Positions 12,709-23,395 of a stretch of DNA of 64,000 bases are shown here, piece after piece. The DNA comes from Pararge aegeria. Taxonomy: Eukaryota > Arthropoda > Insecta > Lepidoptera > Nymphalidae. Both the position numbers and the translations under genes were made by a program. The notes below the pieces were generated by a model that ran no database searches, had not been told where the DNA came from, and saw only the letters and a list, made by a program, of their open reading frames with translations. The stretch is taken from the NCBI RefSeq assembly GCF_905163445.1, contig NW_024397002.1, forward strand, positions 1-64,000, in the 5' to 3' direction. The stretch's first letter is position 1. Every line of letters begins with the position of its first letter.

Positions 12709-15700
12709 TCACTCGTCGCCGCCGTCATCATCGTCGTCACCGTCGTCGTCGTCGTCATCGTGCAGCAGCACGCCGTCGCCGCCGAGGCGCGTGTCGCGGG
12801 CGTCGTAGCCCGCCGCGCCCAGTGCGCCGAGCAGCGCCTGCACGGCGGGCTCGGGCGTGGCGGGCGGCAGCAGCACGAGGGCGTACCTGCGCGCGACGCT
12901 CGGCTCAGAGGCGAGGACCCGCCAGGCCAGACCAGATCAGATCATATTTAGAAGTTCCCAATTGCCTTGCCGGGAATCGAACCCGGGATCTTCAACATAA
13001 GACCACAGCGCTCACCACTGCGCCTCGTCTGCGCCAGGTCGCAAAACGTGAATATTTAAACTTAACGTATTTAAAATACTAGTTATTTATGCAACTGTTG
13101 TATAATAAAGGGTATTCAAACACGAATGTGATTGTTGCATTCAAGACTTTATCTAAGTACACACATGACAGGACTGACAATTGGCTCACCCGATATCATC
13201 CATTACTGAGAATTACAAGTATCTATGGCAGTAGTTAGCATCTTGTATACTTAGTGCAATGATGGAAAAGTACTTCTCCAGAAAATGATTTACTGCTCTT
13301 TGCTATTTACCTATTGTTAAAATCTTGATGCGCTTTTTCATAATGCGTGTCTTTTGCAGCGTTCAAAATTTCTGGCAAAAAGAAACCAATAAAATATCGA
13401 AGGAAAACGAAGGAGATTTAGAAGTATTCCTTTCCCACACATGTTCTTATTTGGAATTCAGACACACAGCACGCATCGATCGGTAAACGATTGGTTATCT
13501 GTTGAGTAAACTCTTTGCGCAGAAGGGCGATAAAATAAAGGAGTGTTATTATGAAATTCAGTTTATCAGTACAACAGTTTATCCGTATCCGGGTCCGTTT
13601 GGATGATATTATAATGGTTATTAGGACATTGGGCGTTTCAATATTGGACATAAGCTAGCTGTTCAGAAACTTTTACAGAGTATTTAAAGCGTGTGAGTAG
13701 ATAAAGTACTATAAAACAAAATCGAAATCAGGATGGATTTAGATTATCATTTAACTGAGTCACTTCATAATTTGAATTATTTTCAACATAATAATTGTGT
13801 AAACTGAACTGGACTATTTCTCGCTCAAATAAATTAAATAAAACTTAAAGTGTTATCGCCATAAATTTCTATAAGTTTTCTAAATTTAAAATTGGCGGTA
13901 TCAACGTAAAAACAAACATGAATAAACTACATCACCACTCGTCAAAATTACAACCTAAAAGAAGCATACACATAATTTTCAACTTGATATTTGTCAACCT
14001 CCAAGCAAACACGACGGGGTGTTATAAGTTTGACAAGTCTGTTGGTAAGGTCGTGTGTACTGCGTGTGTGTGTGTCCGTGTGAATCTGTCTGTGACGTGT
14101 CTCGAACTTTTTTTCGATAGGTTAAATTAGTCGGGAGTATTGCGAAAATATGTCCAACAGGGCCGCCGCCACAAAATGCTGATGGTTTTCACACTACCTC
14201 GATATGGGTATCAAGTAAAAGAGGAGGGTTGTGGACTGCGGACACGCACCCGCCGCCGCCCGCGCCCGTGAGCTTGGCCTCCAGCCCGTGCGCCGCCGCC
14301 GCGCGCCGCACGGCCTCCAGCGCGCCGTGCGACGCGCCCAGCGCCGCCAGCAGGCAGTGGCACGCGCCCCACAGCTCCTGCGGCCGGACACCGCGGGTTA
14401 GATATTCGGAGGTAAAAATATCAATGTCGCATCGCTTGAACTTCGAAATTCGCTTACGGTGTCAGAAGAAACGCATTAGATCTTCTAAAATCGTACTTTA
14501 CAAACAGAAACAAATTACACTAATTATATTAAGAGTCTCTTGGAGAGATAAAAAAGTTGTTTACTCGTCAGACTCGAGAGAAATACAGTGGCGTTCCGTA
14601 AGGCATTGTCCTGGAATCTCTATTATTTATTCTTTGTATAAATGATTTACCTAAGCATGTCCTATTTGTTGGGGATAGCACTGTTATTTTTGCGAACGAG
14701 TCTAATACTAATAGGAACAAATTAAAAACTGACAAAACAGAGACACACGGCCATATCTCAAGTCATTGCTTAGCGTCAATCGAAAGTAATACTCCGCAAA
14801 GAGACACTTTGAGCTAGCTAAGCAGTGTCGCGCACACCGACTTCAATAAACGGGTCTAAGCGCATTGCTTTGCTTAGCACAAGCATAGTCATAGTACCAA
14901 AGTACAGCTTTTCTTTAATTTTACGGATGCATTCACAACATACTGATTTGTTAAGAAACCAAAATAAACAGAAATTAATTTATTTCGTTTTCATTTTTAA
15001 TGAATATAATTGAATTTTATGTTAAAATTTTATTATTTATCAACATTGTATTTAAAAATAGTTTAGTCTAGGATTTTAACAATATATTAAAATTGTAAAA
15101 CCAGTGACATGACTTCCAGAAAGTTGACACGCGTTTATGTTATTATGTGCTCTGCTGTCAGATGAATTAATGTGCCTGTTGTTGTTGGGAGTTTGGATTT
15201 TTATTGTTTATTTTGAGATGCATATTTTGGGTTATTTTTTTGAAATTCCTCGTCTACGCTTCGCTTAATAGACACCATCGGAGTTGTGGTATATATAAAC
15301 AAGCATTTTATTGTATTAAAGTGAAAAAGCTTTTTAAAAGTTGTCAGTCATATGAAAAATTTATGCTTGGAACGTGCACAGTCCTTAAAATGCCTACTAT
15401 GTATGGCCAAGTTAAACATTGGCATAGTATGAGATTGACTTTCAACGATAATTCATGCTAAAGTATTGGGCTAAGCTATTTTAGGGAATTTAATGTTTAG
15501 AACAGGTGCTTAGCACTTACTTAAGATATCGCTTAGCGACGACTATTCATCTGGGCCACAGGTTTATGCAATGGAACTAAGTCAGGGTCACACACCACAC
15601 TCAATAAAATTAAATCAAGCATTATTTTAAGTTCACTCACCGCCAGATGCTCATATAAAGAATCCGTATCTCCTTCGCAGTTAGACAGTTTTTCGAAAAT

Positions 15701-16955
15701 CTGCAAAACAACGCTTAATTATACGCCTGCCAACAAGAATATATGTAATGCTTTCCATTCTCGAAAATATAATAACAATCGAATCGGGGCACAAAATATC
15801 AAACGGCGTCACGTGGTCTGGCGGCCGGGCGAGACACGCACCTGCTCGGCGCTGTCGGTGAGGTGCCCGCACGCGCGCACGATGCAGTCCACGGCGGCCG
15901 GCTCGCGCGCGCGCCGCGCCGCCACGCGCTCGGCCAGCGCGCGCGTGCGGCGGCTCACGCGCGTGTCCACGAGCAGCACGCGCAACGAGGCCGGCGCGCG
16001 CAGCACGCGCGCCGGCTCACCGCGGCGGAAGCGCACCAGCCCGCCGTACGTGCACGTGGCGTTGTCCACACCTGCGCAGAGCCGAGCTTTTCTCGTTCAT
16101 TTCTTTAACTGAATTTAATGTGCATGGAAATTATTACTACGCCGGTCAACAATATTATCTCGTAGAATCAATGCAGATTTTCTAAAAAAATTTAAGATCG
16201 TCTCGTGTATAAACGGAAATTTGATATGTGTAATAGCGCCGTCGCTCACCGGACGGCGTGCCGTGCATGATGCGCTCGCAGTTGAACGCCCACGCCGACA
16301 CCAGCGCGCGCGCCTCCTCGTCCCCCGCGGCCGCCGCGCCCGCCCGCCGCGCGCGCAGGCCCAGCAGCGCCGCCGCCGCGCTCACGGCCAGCGCCGCCGA
16401 GCTGCCCGCGCCCGCGCCCGGCGCCAGCTCGCTGCGCACGCGCACGCGCACGCCGCCCGCCGGCAGCAGCGCGCCCAGCAGGTACAGCAGCGCGCGCACG
16501 GCGTCCCGCTGCGCGCCGTCCCACGCGCGCGCGCCCGCCGCCTCGGCCGCCGCCGCGTCGGCCGCCGCCAGCAGCGCCGCGTGGTCGGCCTCCAGCGGGC
16601 GCGCCCAGTGCGCGTGCGCGCCGCACAGGCGCAGCGCCGCGGCGGGCGGCACGCGCACGTCGAGGCGCACGGCCGGCAGCTGCAGGCGCACGCCGCCGCG
16701 CGGCTCGTCGGCCGCGCTGACGCGGGTGCGCAGGCCCAGGCTGGCGGCCAGCGCGGGCTGCCCGAACACCACGGCGTGCTCGCCCAGCAGGATCACCTTG
16801 CCGGGCGCGGAGGCGCGCGCGGACAGGCGCGCGGCGCCTAGGGGCTCTGCGCCCGCCACTGCTCCGCCGTGAGCGTCCTCTGCGTGAAGGCGTGGATGCT
16901 CTTGAGCTCCTCCTGCAGCGCCGCGTTCACCAGCCTGCAACGGCGCGGAGGTCAT
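12709..16955 (-). CDS. MVK: Mevalonate kinase, five exons
   Basis: GHMP kinase that phosphorylates (R)-mevalonate with ATP in the isoprenoid pathway. Exons in order: 16250 up to about 16811 or beyond, 15842-16071, 15641-15700, 14250-14377, 12709-12886 (TGA at 12709-12711). Phases match throughout. Motif 1 is APGKVILLGEHAVVFGQPAL (catalytic-site Lys), motif 2 ELAPGAGAGSSAAL (phosphate loop), then CERIMHGTPSG joined across the intron to VDNATCTYGG (magnesium-binding Glu and catalytic Asp), and motif 3 KLTGAGGGGYALVLLPP. About 384 residues follow APGK, close to the usual 390-400 total. Odd points: no ATG lies between the BOLA2 stop at 16838 and the APGK codons at 16808. The only visible in-frame ATG is at 16953-16955, which would add 49 residues read across BOLA2 exon 3 in another frame; a short spliced 5' exon is the alternative. 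The C-terminus is an unusual aspartate-rich tail. Confidence 0.92.
12908..13038 (-). mobile_element. tRNA-derived SINE in MVK intron
   Basis: On the minus strand, box A-like GCGCAGTGGTGAGCGC (about 13008-13022) precedes box B GGGTTCGATTCC (about 12973-12984). A tail follows with repeated GATCTG/GGTCTG words toward 12910. It is a different family from the SINE at 12110 and begins only about 20 bp upstream of the acceptor of the last MVK exon. Confidence 0.75.
13040..14230. other. MVK intron 4 sequence, no gene seen
   Basis: AT-rich. I see no exon, RNA gene or clear repeat apart from a short TG-rich stretch near 14055-14085. Confidence 0.55.
14585..14735 (+). pseudogene. LINE reverse transcriptase fragment in MVK intron
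   Basis: The plus strand reads GIVLESLLFILCINDLPKHV followed by LFVGDSTVIFANES. This matches the GSVLGPLLFIxYINDLP and FADDSTVIF blocks of Jockey/CR1-type RT. The catalytic FADD is changed to FVGD and the ends are lost. It lies opposite to MVK and is clearly dead. Confidence 0.72.
14736..15640. other. Rest of MVK intron 3, no gene seen
   Basis: AT-rich intron sequence. Open stretches on either strand are short and show no recognisable motif. Confidence 0.5.
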
Positions 16956-19900
16956 CCCGAGCGGCGCCGCGCGCTCGCGAGTGCCGCACGAACCTGTGTC
17001 TCGCGAGGAGAGGCTTGCCCCGGAACCTGTCGGACACGATCAGCGCCGAGAACTTGCCGCCGCAGCCGTCGCTCTCGTCGGTCACCTCCTGCGGGAGCGC
17101 CGGGCGCGGTTAGCTATCGTCGACGGCGGCCTAATGAATGTCCTCATCCAATTTATTCTTTTCCCAAGTGAATTCGTATCATTAATAAAAACTAGTATCA
17201 TTTTACTTCTTTTCATGACACTTACACGCGGACCTTATTGCATCGACATAGGGCTCATAATCCGAAATATAAGATCGCGTATTTTACTTAAAATGTTATT
17301 GTTGTGATGTAGTAATGTTACTTAAGAAAATAAAGCTTGAATTGTTTATAGGATCATCTTGTAGGGTGTAATTTAAAATTTCTTCAAAATTAATTTTTTT
17401 AAGTAGGCCTTCTTAATAAGCGTCAAGTATGTATGTTTGTAGTGACTCTACCACCGGTTCGGAAAGCAGATTCTACCGAGAAGAGCCGGCAAGAAACTCA
17501 GTAGTTGCTCTTTTCCAACATCAAAATTTCCAATCATTTTTCTATCTTGCGGGAGATGAGATGAGAGCGAAGCTGGCTGCTTCAAATTATTAAATGTGTT
17601 TTTACACATTTATTGAATGTACGCATTGGTAGGTCAAGAATTACCTTAGAAATCATGTTGTAAAAGCGTATACTCAACCCCACCCCACCAAGGAGTTCTG
17701 CACCTTTTACAGACGATATGCAGATATCACTAATTTATGTCCATTTCTGGTAAGTCGATTGTTAATATCAGATTTTGGTTTATAAAGAGAGATATTTTGT
17801 CTTACGAAGACTATGTTATTATAAATATATTGCGAAGCTACTATAAGTACTTAAGTACTATAAGTACTTACAGTAGCTTCGCAATATATTTGCTTCGTGA
17901 AAAATTAAAACATATAGGCAAACCTGTTTTAATTTTGCACGAAGCAATTCCTAGTTTATTTATTGATCGTACAGCTTTTTTCTGTAGTACAAATATTCTT
18001 TCAATATCTGCAGCTGTTCCCCACAACAAGATCCCATAGGACATAATACTGTGAAAGTATGCGAAATAAACAAGCCCAGCTGTTTCAACATCGGCAAGTC
18101 ATTTTCCTGATTGCATATGCAGTTGAGCTGAGTTTACTCGCTAGGTTTTCTATATGGGTACTAGTAGTACAGTTTCTGCATTTATTATGATGTTTTTATC
18201 ATTTTATTTTACGTTAGGTAAATCATGCACTTGGTTTTTTTAGCATTTAAAAGTAAGTTATTAACTGTAAACCAGTTTGACACATGAGACAAAGCACGGT
18301 TTACATAGTTAAAATTATCTTTATATCTAAGTCTTAAAAATCAGAGATGTCACAAGTGCCTCTGACACGGTGTTCAACGTCAATCTTTATTCTCTGCATC
18401 AAACGGATCTTCGGCAATTTTACGCATGTTTCGCTCCGACACCGGAGCATCCACAGAAGATGATGTCTTTACAATGAATACTTAGTTGTTCACAATGTAC
18501 TATCCATGATATCCATCCATATATTATATAGATCCATGAATTTTACTATATGTTTATGTGGTGTACAATAAAAGTGTATTCATTCATTCATTCATGATTG
18601 GGAAGTCAGCCTTTATAAGGATTGGTGTATTATCTATGACACAAGTAACCAACAAACATATACATAACAAACAGAAACACGTATTTTATTGGTATGGATG
18701 ATAACTAAGACTACCTACTACAAAATAAATAATTGTTCAAAAAAAATAAAAAAAACACGCTTGGTATAAAAAACCAAACTTATTTCTACCGTTTAATTTA
18801 GTTTATTTATAAAAACGTGATTTTTAGTTTTTCTGAAGCTTATTTTTATTAAAGCAAAATAAATTGGGTACCCATTCATTGGGTTGTGGTTGGAAATTAA
18901 TATTAACTTAATTCCTGCCTTGTCTGCCTTGTCGACTTAGATGAAAATTATATAAATTAATTAAAATTTAATTTTGCAAATTGAAAAATGGAATAATCTT
19001 ATCAAATTAGTGAAAAAAATACAAACAAAGGTACAGGCAAAGCTAACAAAAAAAAGACCATTGTAAAAACATTTTAAGGACTTATTCTTCTTACTATTTT
19101 TGAAACACTTTTCACGAAAAAATGATGGAAAGATTGTTTCCATTATAAGGCCGGTGAGAAAAAATGGATTAAATGTGAAGCAGAAAACAGCATTTAAAGT
19201 GGTCTGCATACCTTTGTGCGCTAGCGACACAGCTGCAGCGTTGCACAAAGAATTGTTTTATGCAGCAGAGTATCGCCCACCGTGACCGGACTCACGACTG
19301 ATCCCGCAGTCGACGCTTTGCGCAAGGTGCCTACCGCCCCGCGAGCGCTTGTCGCAACTGCGATGGAAGATTAGAGACGGCCTTCAGCGTGTGTACATCC
19401 TTGACCCAGCGACCGGCCGCTGACCTCTTTCATTACCACGTGGAAACTGCTGTCGCTTTGTTTCTGTATCCACTTGAATGACGCAATTTTGGCGCATATT
19501 AAGAAATCAGAATTTTGACAATAATATTGCCGTGTGTGCGGGCAGCCTTAGAGTAAATAATACTATGACATTAGTTTTAGCGATATAAACCGAGCTAATG
19601 CGAACGTAAAGTTGCTTTCGTTCTATTAAAAGTTTACTTATCGAAACTTCTGATATATCTACTTAAGTAGGATGAGTAGAGGTTTACACAAACTATACAG
19701 AATTTAAAACCCCGCGGTTCGTCCGCTTACCTACATCTGTCAAGGCCCTACACAAACCAATAACTTGATATCCTTCCTATTTTATAGCTTTCAGTATAAA
19801 ATACTTAGTTTCGTGGACAAACCGAGAAAAGTTAAGGATTTTCATCGGCTTTTTGACTCGGTCGGAGCTACATTATCAAAACCAATGTAATAACGCCCAA

Positions 19901-22900
19901 TAATTGTGTATACGCTGTTTTGTTGCCTTTCTGTTTACGGTTACCTTTACTACCTTTTTATACAGACTTAGAATAGAATAGAATAGAAAAAACTTTATTG
20001 CAACACAACAAAAAAAGGAAAATACAAGGAAAACAGTAATAGTACTTAGTGCAGACTTATATGCGGTTCCCTTTTAAATATCAGCAAGGAAAGTACGTAG
20101 TAGTACTACATTTGACGACTGAAAAATGTTATCTGCAACATTTTTCAGTCGTTAAATGTAGTACTACTACGTACTTTCCTTGCTGATATTTAAAAGGGAA
20201 CCGCAGCCAGCTTTAGTTGATTAACAAAGTCGGTTATTTTTGTCAAAACCTTTTATTGTTTCAATTAATCAATGAGACTTGGTACTTTGGTAATTATTAA
20301 TTATTATAATCGCGAAATATCAACTTAAAACCTTTTACAAAATATTGCTTTTCCCGAAGCCGTTAATGGTTGAGGAGTTCCACCGGCACTTCATCATCAA
20401 CCACAATATTGTGACGAGCACAAGTTGCTTATCAACCATATACTATAATCGAAGCGCAACCCGTGTAAATGTTTAAAAAGAAAATGCGTAAGTTACTTTC
20501 AAAAATACTTAAATAGCTAGAAGTGTGGATGGGCCCACAAAAGTTTCAAAACAAAAAATAATGGTTAATAAAATTACGTTAAAAAAAAATACAACCAAAT
20601 TGATAACTTCCTCCTTGTTTGTAACTTACAAACAAAAAAAAATGTCTTTTATACAAATTCTAATTTAGAAATTCTTTATGTAGGCCTTTAGGCACTTATG
20701 AAGGGTTCCTAGTTCCCACATAAATGTTACATATATAACTCAGGTAGGAAGCCTTAGGGCATTATATTTCTATATAGATAAAGATAAGCTGATACCCAGA
20801 TGGCTCTGTTTGTTATCGCCCAATCATATTAATCAGAGAGGCGTCTCGGCAGGCGAAGTAGGGCAGTATCATCATCATCTTATTTCATAGAAATAAGATA
20901 ATTTGGATAGAATGTATCAAGTGTCCTAACTATAAAATCAATTTATATTAAGTATTATTTTGAATTCATTTAGTAGTTCAGGCATGATGTGCGGCTAAGA
21001 TACAGTCAGACAAAATTACAGTTAAGCTATTACTGTAGTATAAACAAAGCTTCAGTATTGATTAAAATTTTCGAAATATCTTCAATATACAGTAATGAAG
21101 TTTTATATGTAAGTATAGTTGTTAAGTCTATTCCAGTAAAAAGTGTTTATAAAATCAAGTTAGGTATGTATATTGGTTGTAGAGTTATGGTGTTAAATCT
21201 ATAAAACCTTATTGTTGAGGATCTCTCTTTTGTTCTGCCCCAGTTAAAAAGAACACAATTATTTTGGGCTTTCAATTTTAAAAACATACGTTTTTTATGT
21301 ATTCAGTTCCAGTTTAATTATAGAAATTGAAGCAGTTCTAATTTAATAGATTGGCTTGATACAATGGAAAGTCAAAGACATTGATTAGGATGGTCTACTC
21401 AGATTCGAATACATTAAACACATTAGCTTATTGTAAATGTAGATCTCTGCATTGCTTTCATGAATCATGATAGTTTCCAGACTATCTTATAGGAGACTGA
21501 CTGAAGAAATAAATATCAATAAGACGGTATAACTTTATTTGGAATGTTTATAGCACATACAATTGACAGCTGACTAGTAAATTAAACTAATTTTTCTTAA
21601 CCTTTAACTGCACGGGCAAACACATTGGCAGCTGTAGCTGGCAATATGTAAAGTATATAAGGAAGAAGATGAAGTGCAAACATGAGTACATTGAGATGAG
21701 GAGCGGGAAAAGGTCGGGGTACTGAGGTGGGGGTTTCACCAGCAGCGAGCCCAGCCCTAGCAAAATCATGCCTTGCAAGGAGAAGAAGAACATGGTGCTG
21801 AACAGCTTCATCACTACATGGTTGTAACTCTTGGTTTTAGCTGCTTCATAGACAGTGTTGGCACTCAGGACACTGAAAATATTAGTTTCCAACCCCGACA
21901 GGTGCAATGCAATGCTGTAGAAGCTCAGGTATATCGAGCTGGTGCACAACAATGGTAACAGTAGCCCGTCCTTCAGCAGCAGAGGTAGCATGCTAAATGT
22001 GGATAGCAGGAGGAACCAGAGAGACGTGAAAGGATCATCTGGCAAGTAAATAGTTACCGGAATGGCCACCAGGAGGATTGATTTCTCATGGACCTGATAT
22101 GAGAAGAGAAAGAATGCAAGTGATACATTAATAAGACAAAGAACAAACTTTTTTCTATTGATTCTGAAGAATAAGTCCAAGCAGGATGGCATACATGCCA
22201 CCAGTGTAGACATAACACACATTCGTACCATCTCTTCATTGTTGTATACATGTTTCAGTTTGACAAAAACATTGGCAGAGCACCACACATTTGACACCTT
22301 GTCTTCAAACACACCTCGTTTGATGGGAAACAGTCTGTGCAAAATTTGCAGGACGTCATCCCAGGAATGGACCAATGGATACCAGACTGCACTGAAAGTA
22401 CCGATGACAGCAATGGCTAGTTTAGTAAACCGGTATATTAGGTGTGCCATGCTGCTCTCATTGGTGACGGTTATGAAGCACTTCCTGAGTAAATAAAAAA
22501 AGAAAGGCAGTGCATGATACAGCTCCATTTGCTTGTAGTTAAGAGCCAACACAAAAAATATAGTTGCCATGATGTCATTCTCTATGGCAACGATAAAAAA
22601 GGTAGCCCAAAGGAACAGCCCCAGAGACACACAGTTGTACTGGAAGTGGCCGTGGTCTATGAGGATGATGCCGGGGTACAGAAGGCAGATCACCGTGGAC
22701 ACATCTGTTCGCTTGAATACCGAGAGTTCGCTTTTGGACGTGACCCGCTCCATATGTATGCAGATGCACAGTACGGCGGTCACGTAGAAGTACAGGTCGC
22801 TCAGGAAGACGGTCCAGCGCATGAAGGTCTCGTGCGTCTCGCTCTCGTAGCCACGCGACGCGAACAGGCGCACAGACTCGGGCTCCAGCCAGTCCGCCAC

Positions 22901-23395
22901 GAGCCCCAGCAGCAGGCTGTGGTAGGCGCTGAGCGGCGGGTAGTCCAGGCCCCAGTACTGCAGGTCGTTGTGAGTAGTGTTGCGGTACCAGTCGCGCGCC
23001 GGCGTGTGCACCGTAACCTCCTGCCAGTGGCGTTGCGCCTCGAAGTCGCCGAACATGGGCGGCGCGCCGCGGCCGGAGTACGGGTACGCGGCCACGCAGC
23101 AGCGCACCAGCAGCGCGAGCAGAAGGCCAGGGTACAGCACGTACTTCGTCACGATGAACTTGTCGGGGTCCGTTCTCTTGCTCATCTTGTCCTATTTTTT
23201 AGTTCGATGGCCTCACTATTAACTACCGGATTGTTTTAAAATGTAAGAGATAAACGAAACCTACCGCGCTTGGCCCACGCAAACAAGTTGAAGATCCGAT
23301 AAGTAATCAATATTTTGACAGTTCGTACTTACGACGTGAACAGCGTCCAATTCCTTAATGAGCTTCTCTTTTAAATACTTTTCTGTGTACACCAT
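16838..23395 (-). CDS. BOLA2: BolA-like protein 2, three exons, long first intron
   Basis: Small cytosolic BolA protein that in known systems pairs with monothiol glutaredoxins (GLRX3) to bind a [2Fe-2S] cluster in iron sensing and Fe-S delivery. Exons: 23333-23395 (ATG at 23393-23395; MVYTEKYLKEKLIKELDAVH), 16994-17088 (EVTDESDGCGGKFSALIVSD) and 16838-16934 (LVNAALQEELKSIHAFTQRT, ending EQWRAQSP; TAG at 16838-16840). Donors are GTAAGT and GTTCGT; acceptors end in CAG. Frames join cleanly to 84 residues, against 86 in the human protein. The expected cluster ligands are present: Cys30 in the variable loop and the invariant His67 in IHAF; RHRLVN is also conserved. Intron 1 is 6.2 kb and contains all of ALG6 on the same strand. 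The stop codon lies 30 nt from the first conserved MVK codons, and I see no canonical poly(A) signal between the two genes. Confidence 0.92.
17386..18310 (-). mobile_element. LINE (same family as 844-4065), copy 3, in BOLA2 intron
   Basis: Shares the 3' region of copies 1 and 2 (GTAGTGACTCTACCACCGGT and ATTCTACCGAGAAGAGCCGG on the plus strand) and the RT C-terminal coding region with many frameshifts. It is more decayed than copy 2. It contains an internal inverted duplication at 17824-17890 that the other copies lack. Confidence 0.85.
17824..17890. repeat. Hairpin inside LINE copy 3, 30-bp arms
   Basis: 17824-17853 and 17861-17890 are reverse complements with one mismatch and a 7-nt loop. 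The stem includes TTGCGAAGCTACT, which is LINE coding sequence, so the second arm is a local inverted copy of the first. Confidence 0.88.
18550..18594 (+). repeat. Retroelement 3' tail with (CATT)n
   Basis: GTGTACAATAAAAGTGTATT followed by CATT tandem units. The same sequence occurs in reverse orientation at about 23628-23665, so both are 3' ends of one dispersed retroelement family. Confidence 0.7.
19971..20015 (-). repeat. Retroelement 3' tail with (AGAAT)n
   Basis: AGAAT-type tandem units followed by AAAAACTTTATTGCAACAC. On the minus strand this reads as an AATAAAG end with a short tandem tail, typical of LINE 3' ends. Confidence 0.65.
20063..20204. repeat. 142-nt near-perfect hairpin, 68-bp arms, 6-nt loop
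   Basis: 20063-20130 and 20137-20204 are reverse complements with a single mismatch (within TTTGACGACTG versus its partner). The stem begins GCGGTTCCCTTTTAAATATC. No convincing flanking target-site duplication was seen, so a foldback transposon is not proven. Confidence 0.93.
21534..21539 (-). promoter_or_regulatory. Poly(A) signal of ALG6
   Basis: AATAAA on the minus strand about 48 nt after the TAG at 21587-21589, suggesting ALG6 ends its own transcript inside the BOLA2 intron. Confidence 0.65.
21587..23185 (-). CDS. ALG6: Dolichyl-P-Glc:Man9GlcNAc2-PP-dolichol alpha-1,3-glucosyltransferase, intronless
   Basis: ER membrane enzyme that adds the first glucose to the lipid-linked Man9GlcNAc2 oligosaccharide before transfer to proteins. 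A single uninterrupted 532-residue frame, close to the usual 500-530. Recognised blocks: GDFEAQRHW (residues 46-54, with the luminal acidic residue needed for catalysis in this fold), YWGLDYPPLSAYHS (77-90), RGYES (111-115), HFQYN (180-184), NYKQMELYH (216-224), FPIKRGVFEDKVSNVWC (286-302), QVHEKSILL (364-372) and TFSMLPLLLKDGLL. Many hydrophobic segments fit a polytopic GT-C enzyme. The C-terminus KVKKN fits a KxKxx ER-retrieval signal. The HFQYN and QVHEKS contexts favour ALG6 over ALG8. It lies wholly in BOLA2 intron 1, same strand, starting 147 bp after BOLA2 exon 1. GC content is high at the 5' end and falls toward the 3' end. Lack of introns may mean an old retrocopy that became the working gene, or simple intron loss. 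Confidence 0.94.
   Translation of the reverse strand: MSKRTDPDKFIVTKYVLYPGLLLALLVRCCVAAYPYSGRGAPPMFGDFEAQRHWQEVTVHTPARDWYRNTTHNDLQYWGLDYPPLSAYHSLLLGLVADWLEPESVRLFASRGYESETHETFMRWTVFLSDLYFYVTAVLCICIHMERVTSKSELSVFKRTDVSTVICLLYPGIILIDHGHFQYNCVSLGLFLWATFFIVAIENDIMATIFFVLALNYKQMELYHALPFFFYLLRKCFITVTNESSMAHLIYRFTKLAIAVIGTFSAVWYPLVHSWDDVLQILHRLFPIKRGVFEDKVSNVWCSANVFVKLKHVYNNEEMVRMCVMSTLVACMPSCLDLFFRINRKKFVLCLINVSLAFFLFSYQVHEKSILLVAIPVTIYLPDDPFTSLWFLLLSTFSMLPLLLKDGLLLPLLCTSSIYLSFYSIALHLSGLETNIFSVLSANTVYEAAKTKSYNHVVMKLFSTMFFFSLQGMILLGLGSLLVKPPPQYPDLFPLLISMYSCLHFIFFLIYFTYCQLQLPMCLPVQLKVKKN

Larger units (their letters stand above)
17100..21530. other. BOLA2 intron 1 between exon 2 and ALG6
   Basis: Holds LINE copy 3, several retroelement tails and a 142-nt hairpin, listed separately. 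A GC-richer stretch at about 19200-19460 has no coherent reading frame. A box near 18360-18480 with GTTTCGCTCCGACACCGGAG looks like a piece of another dispersed repeat. No further exon with matching phase, including a possible MVK 5' exon, could be identified with confidence. Confidence 0.55.

Noticed and set aside
12950..13030. tRNA gene
   Set aside because: Boxes A and B are present but no matched acceptor stem or proper anticodon arm; the tail and flanks fit a SINE.
12684..13082. Plus-strand frames across the last MVK exon and SINE
   Set aside because: Low-complexity valine/arginine runs mirror the aspartate codons on the other strand.
16221..16872. Long plus-strand open frames over the MVK exon
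   Set aside because: Very GC-rich shadow frames opposite MVK; arginine/alanine-rich with no domain.
19100..19460. GC-richer island as a missing MVK 5' exon or promoter
   Set aside because: No ATG-plus-donor with the right phase could be picked with confidence.
21773..23239. Open frames on the plus strand opposite ALG6, up to 241 codons
   Set aside because: Complementary shadows of a well-supported conserved gene.
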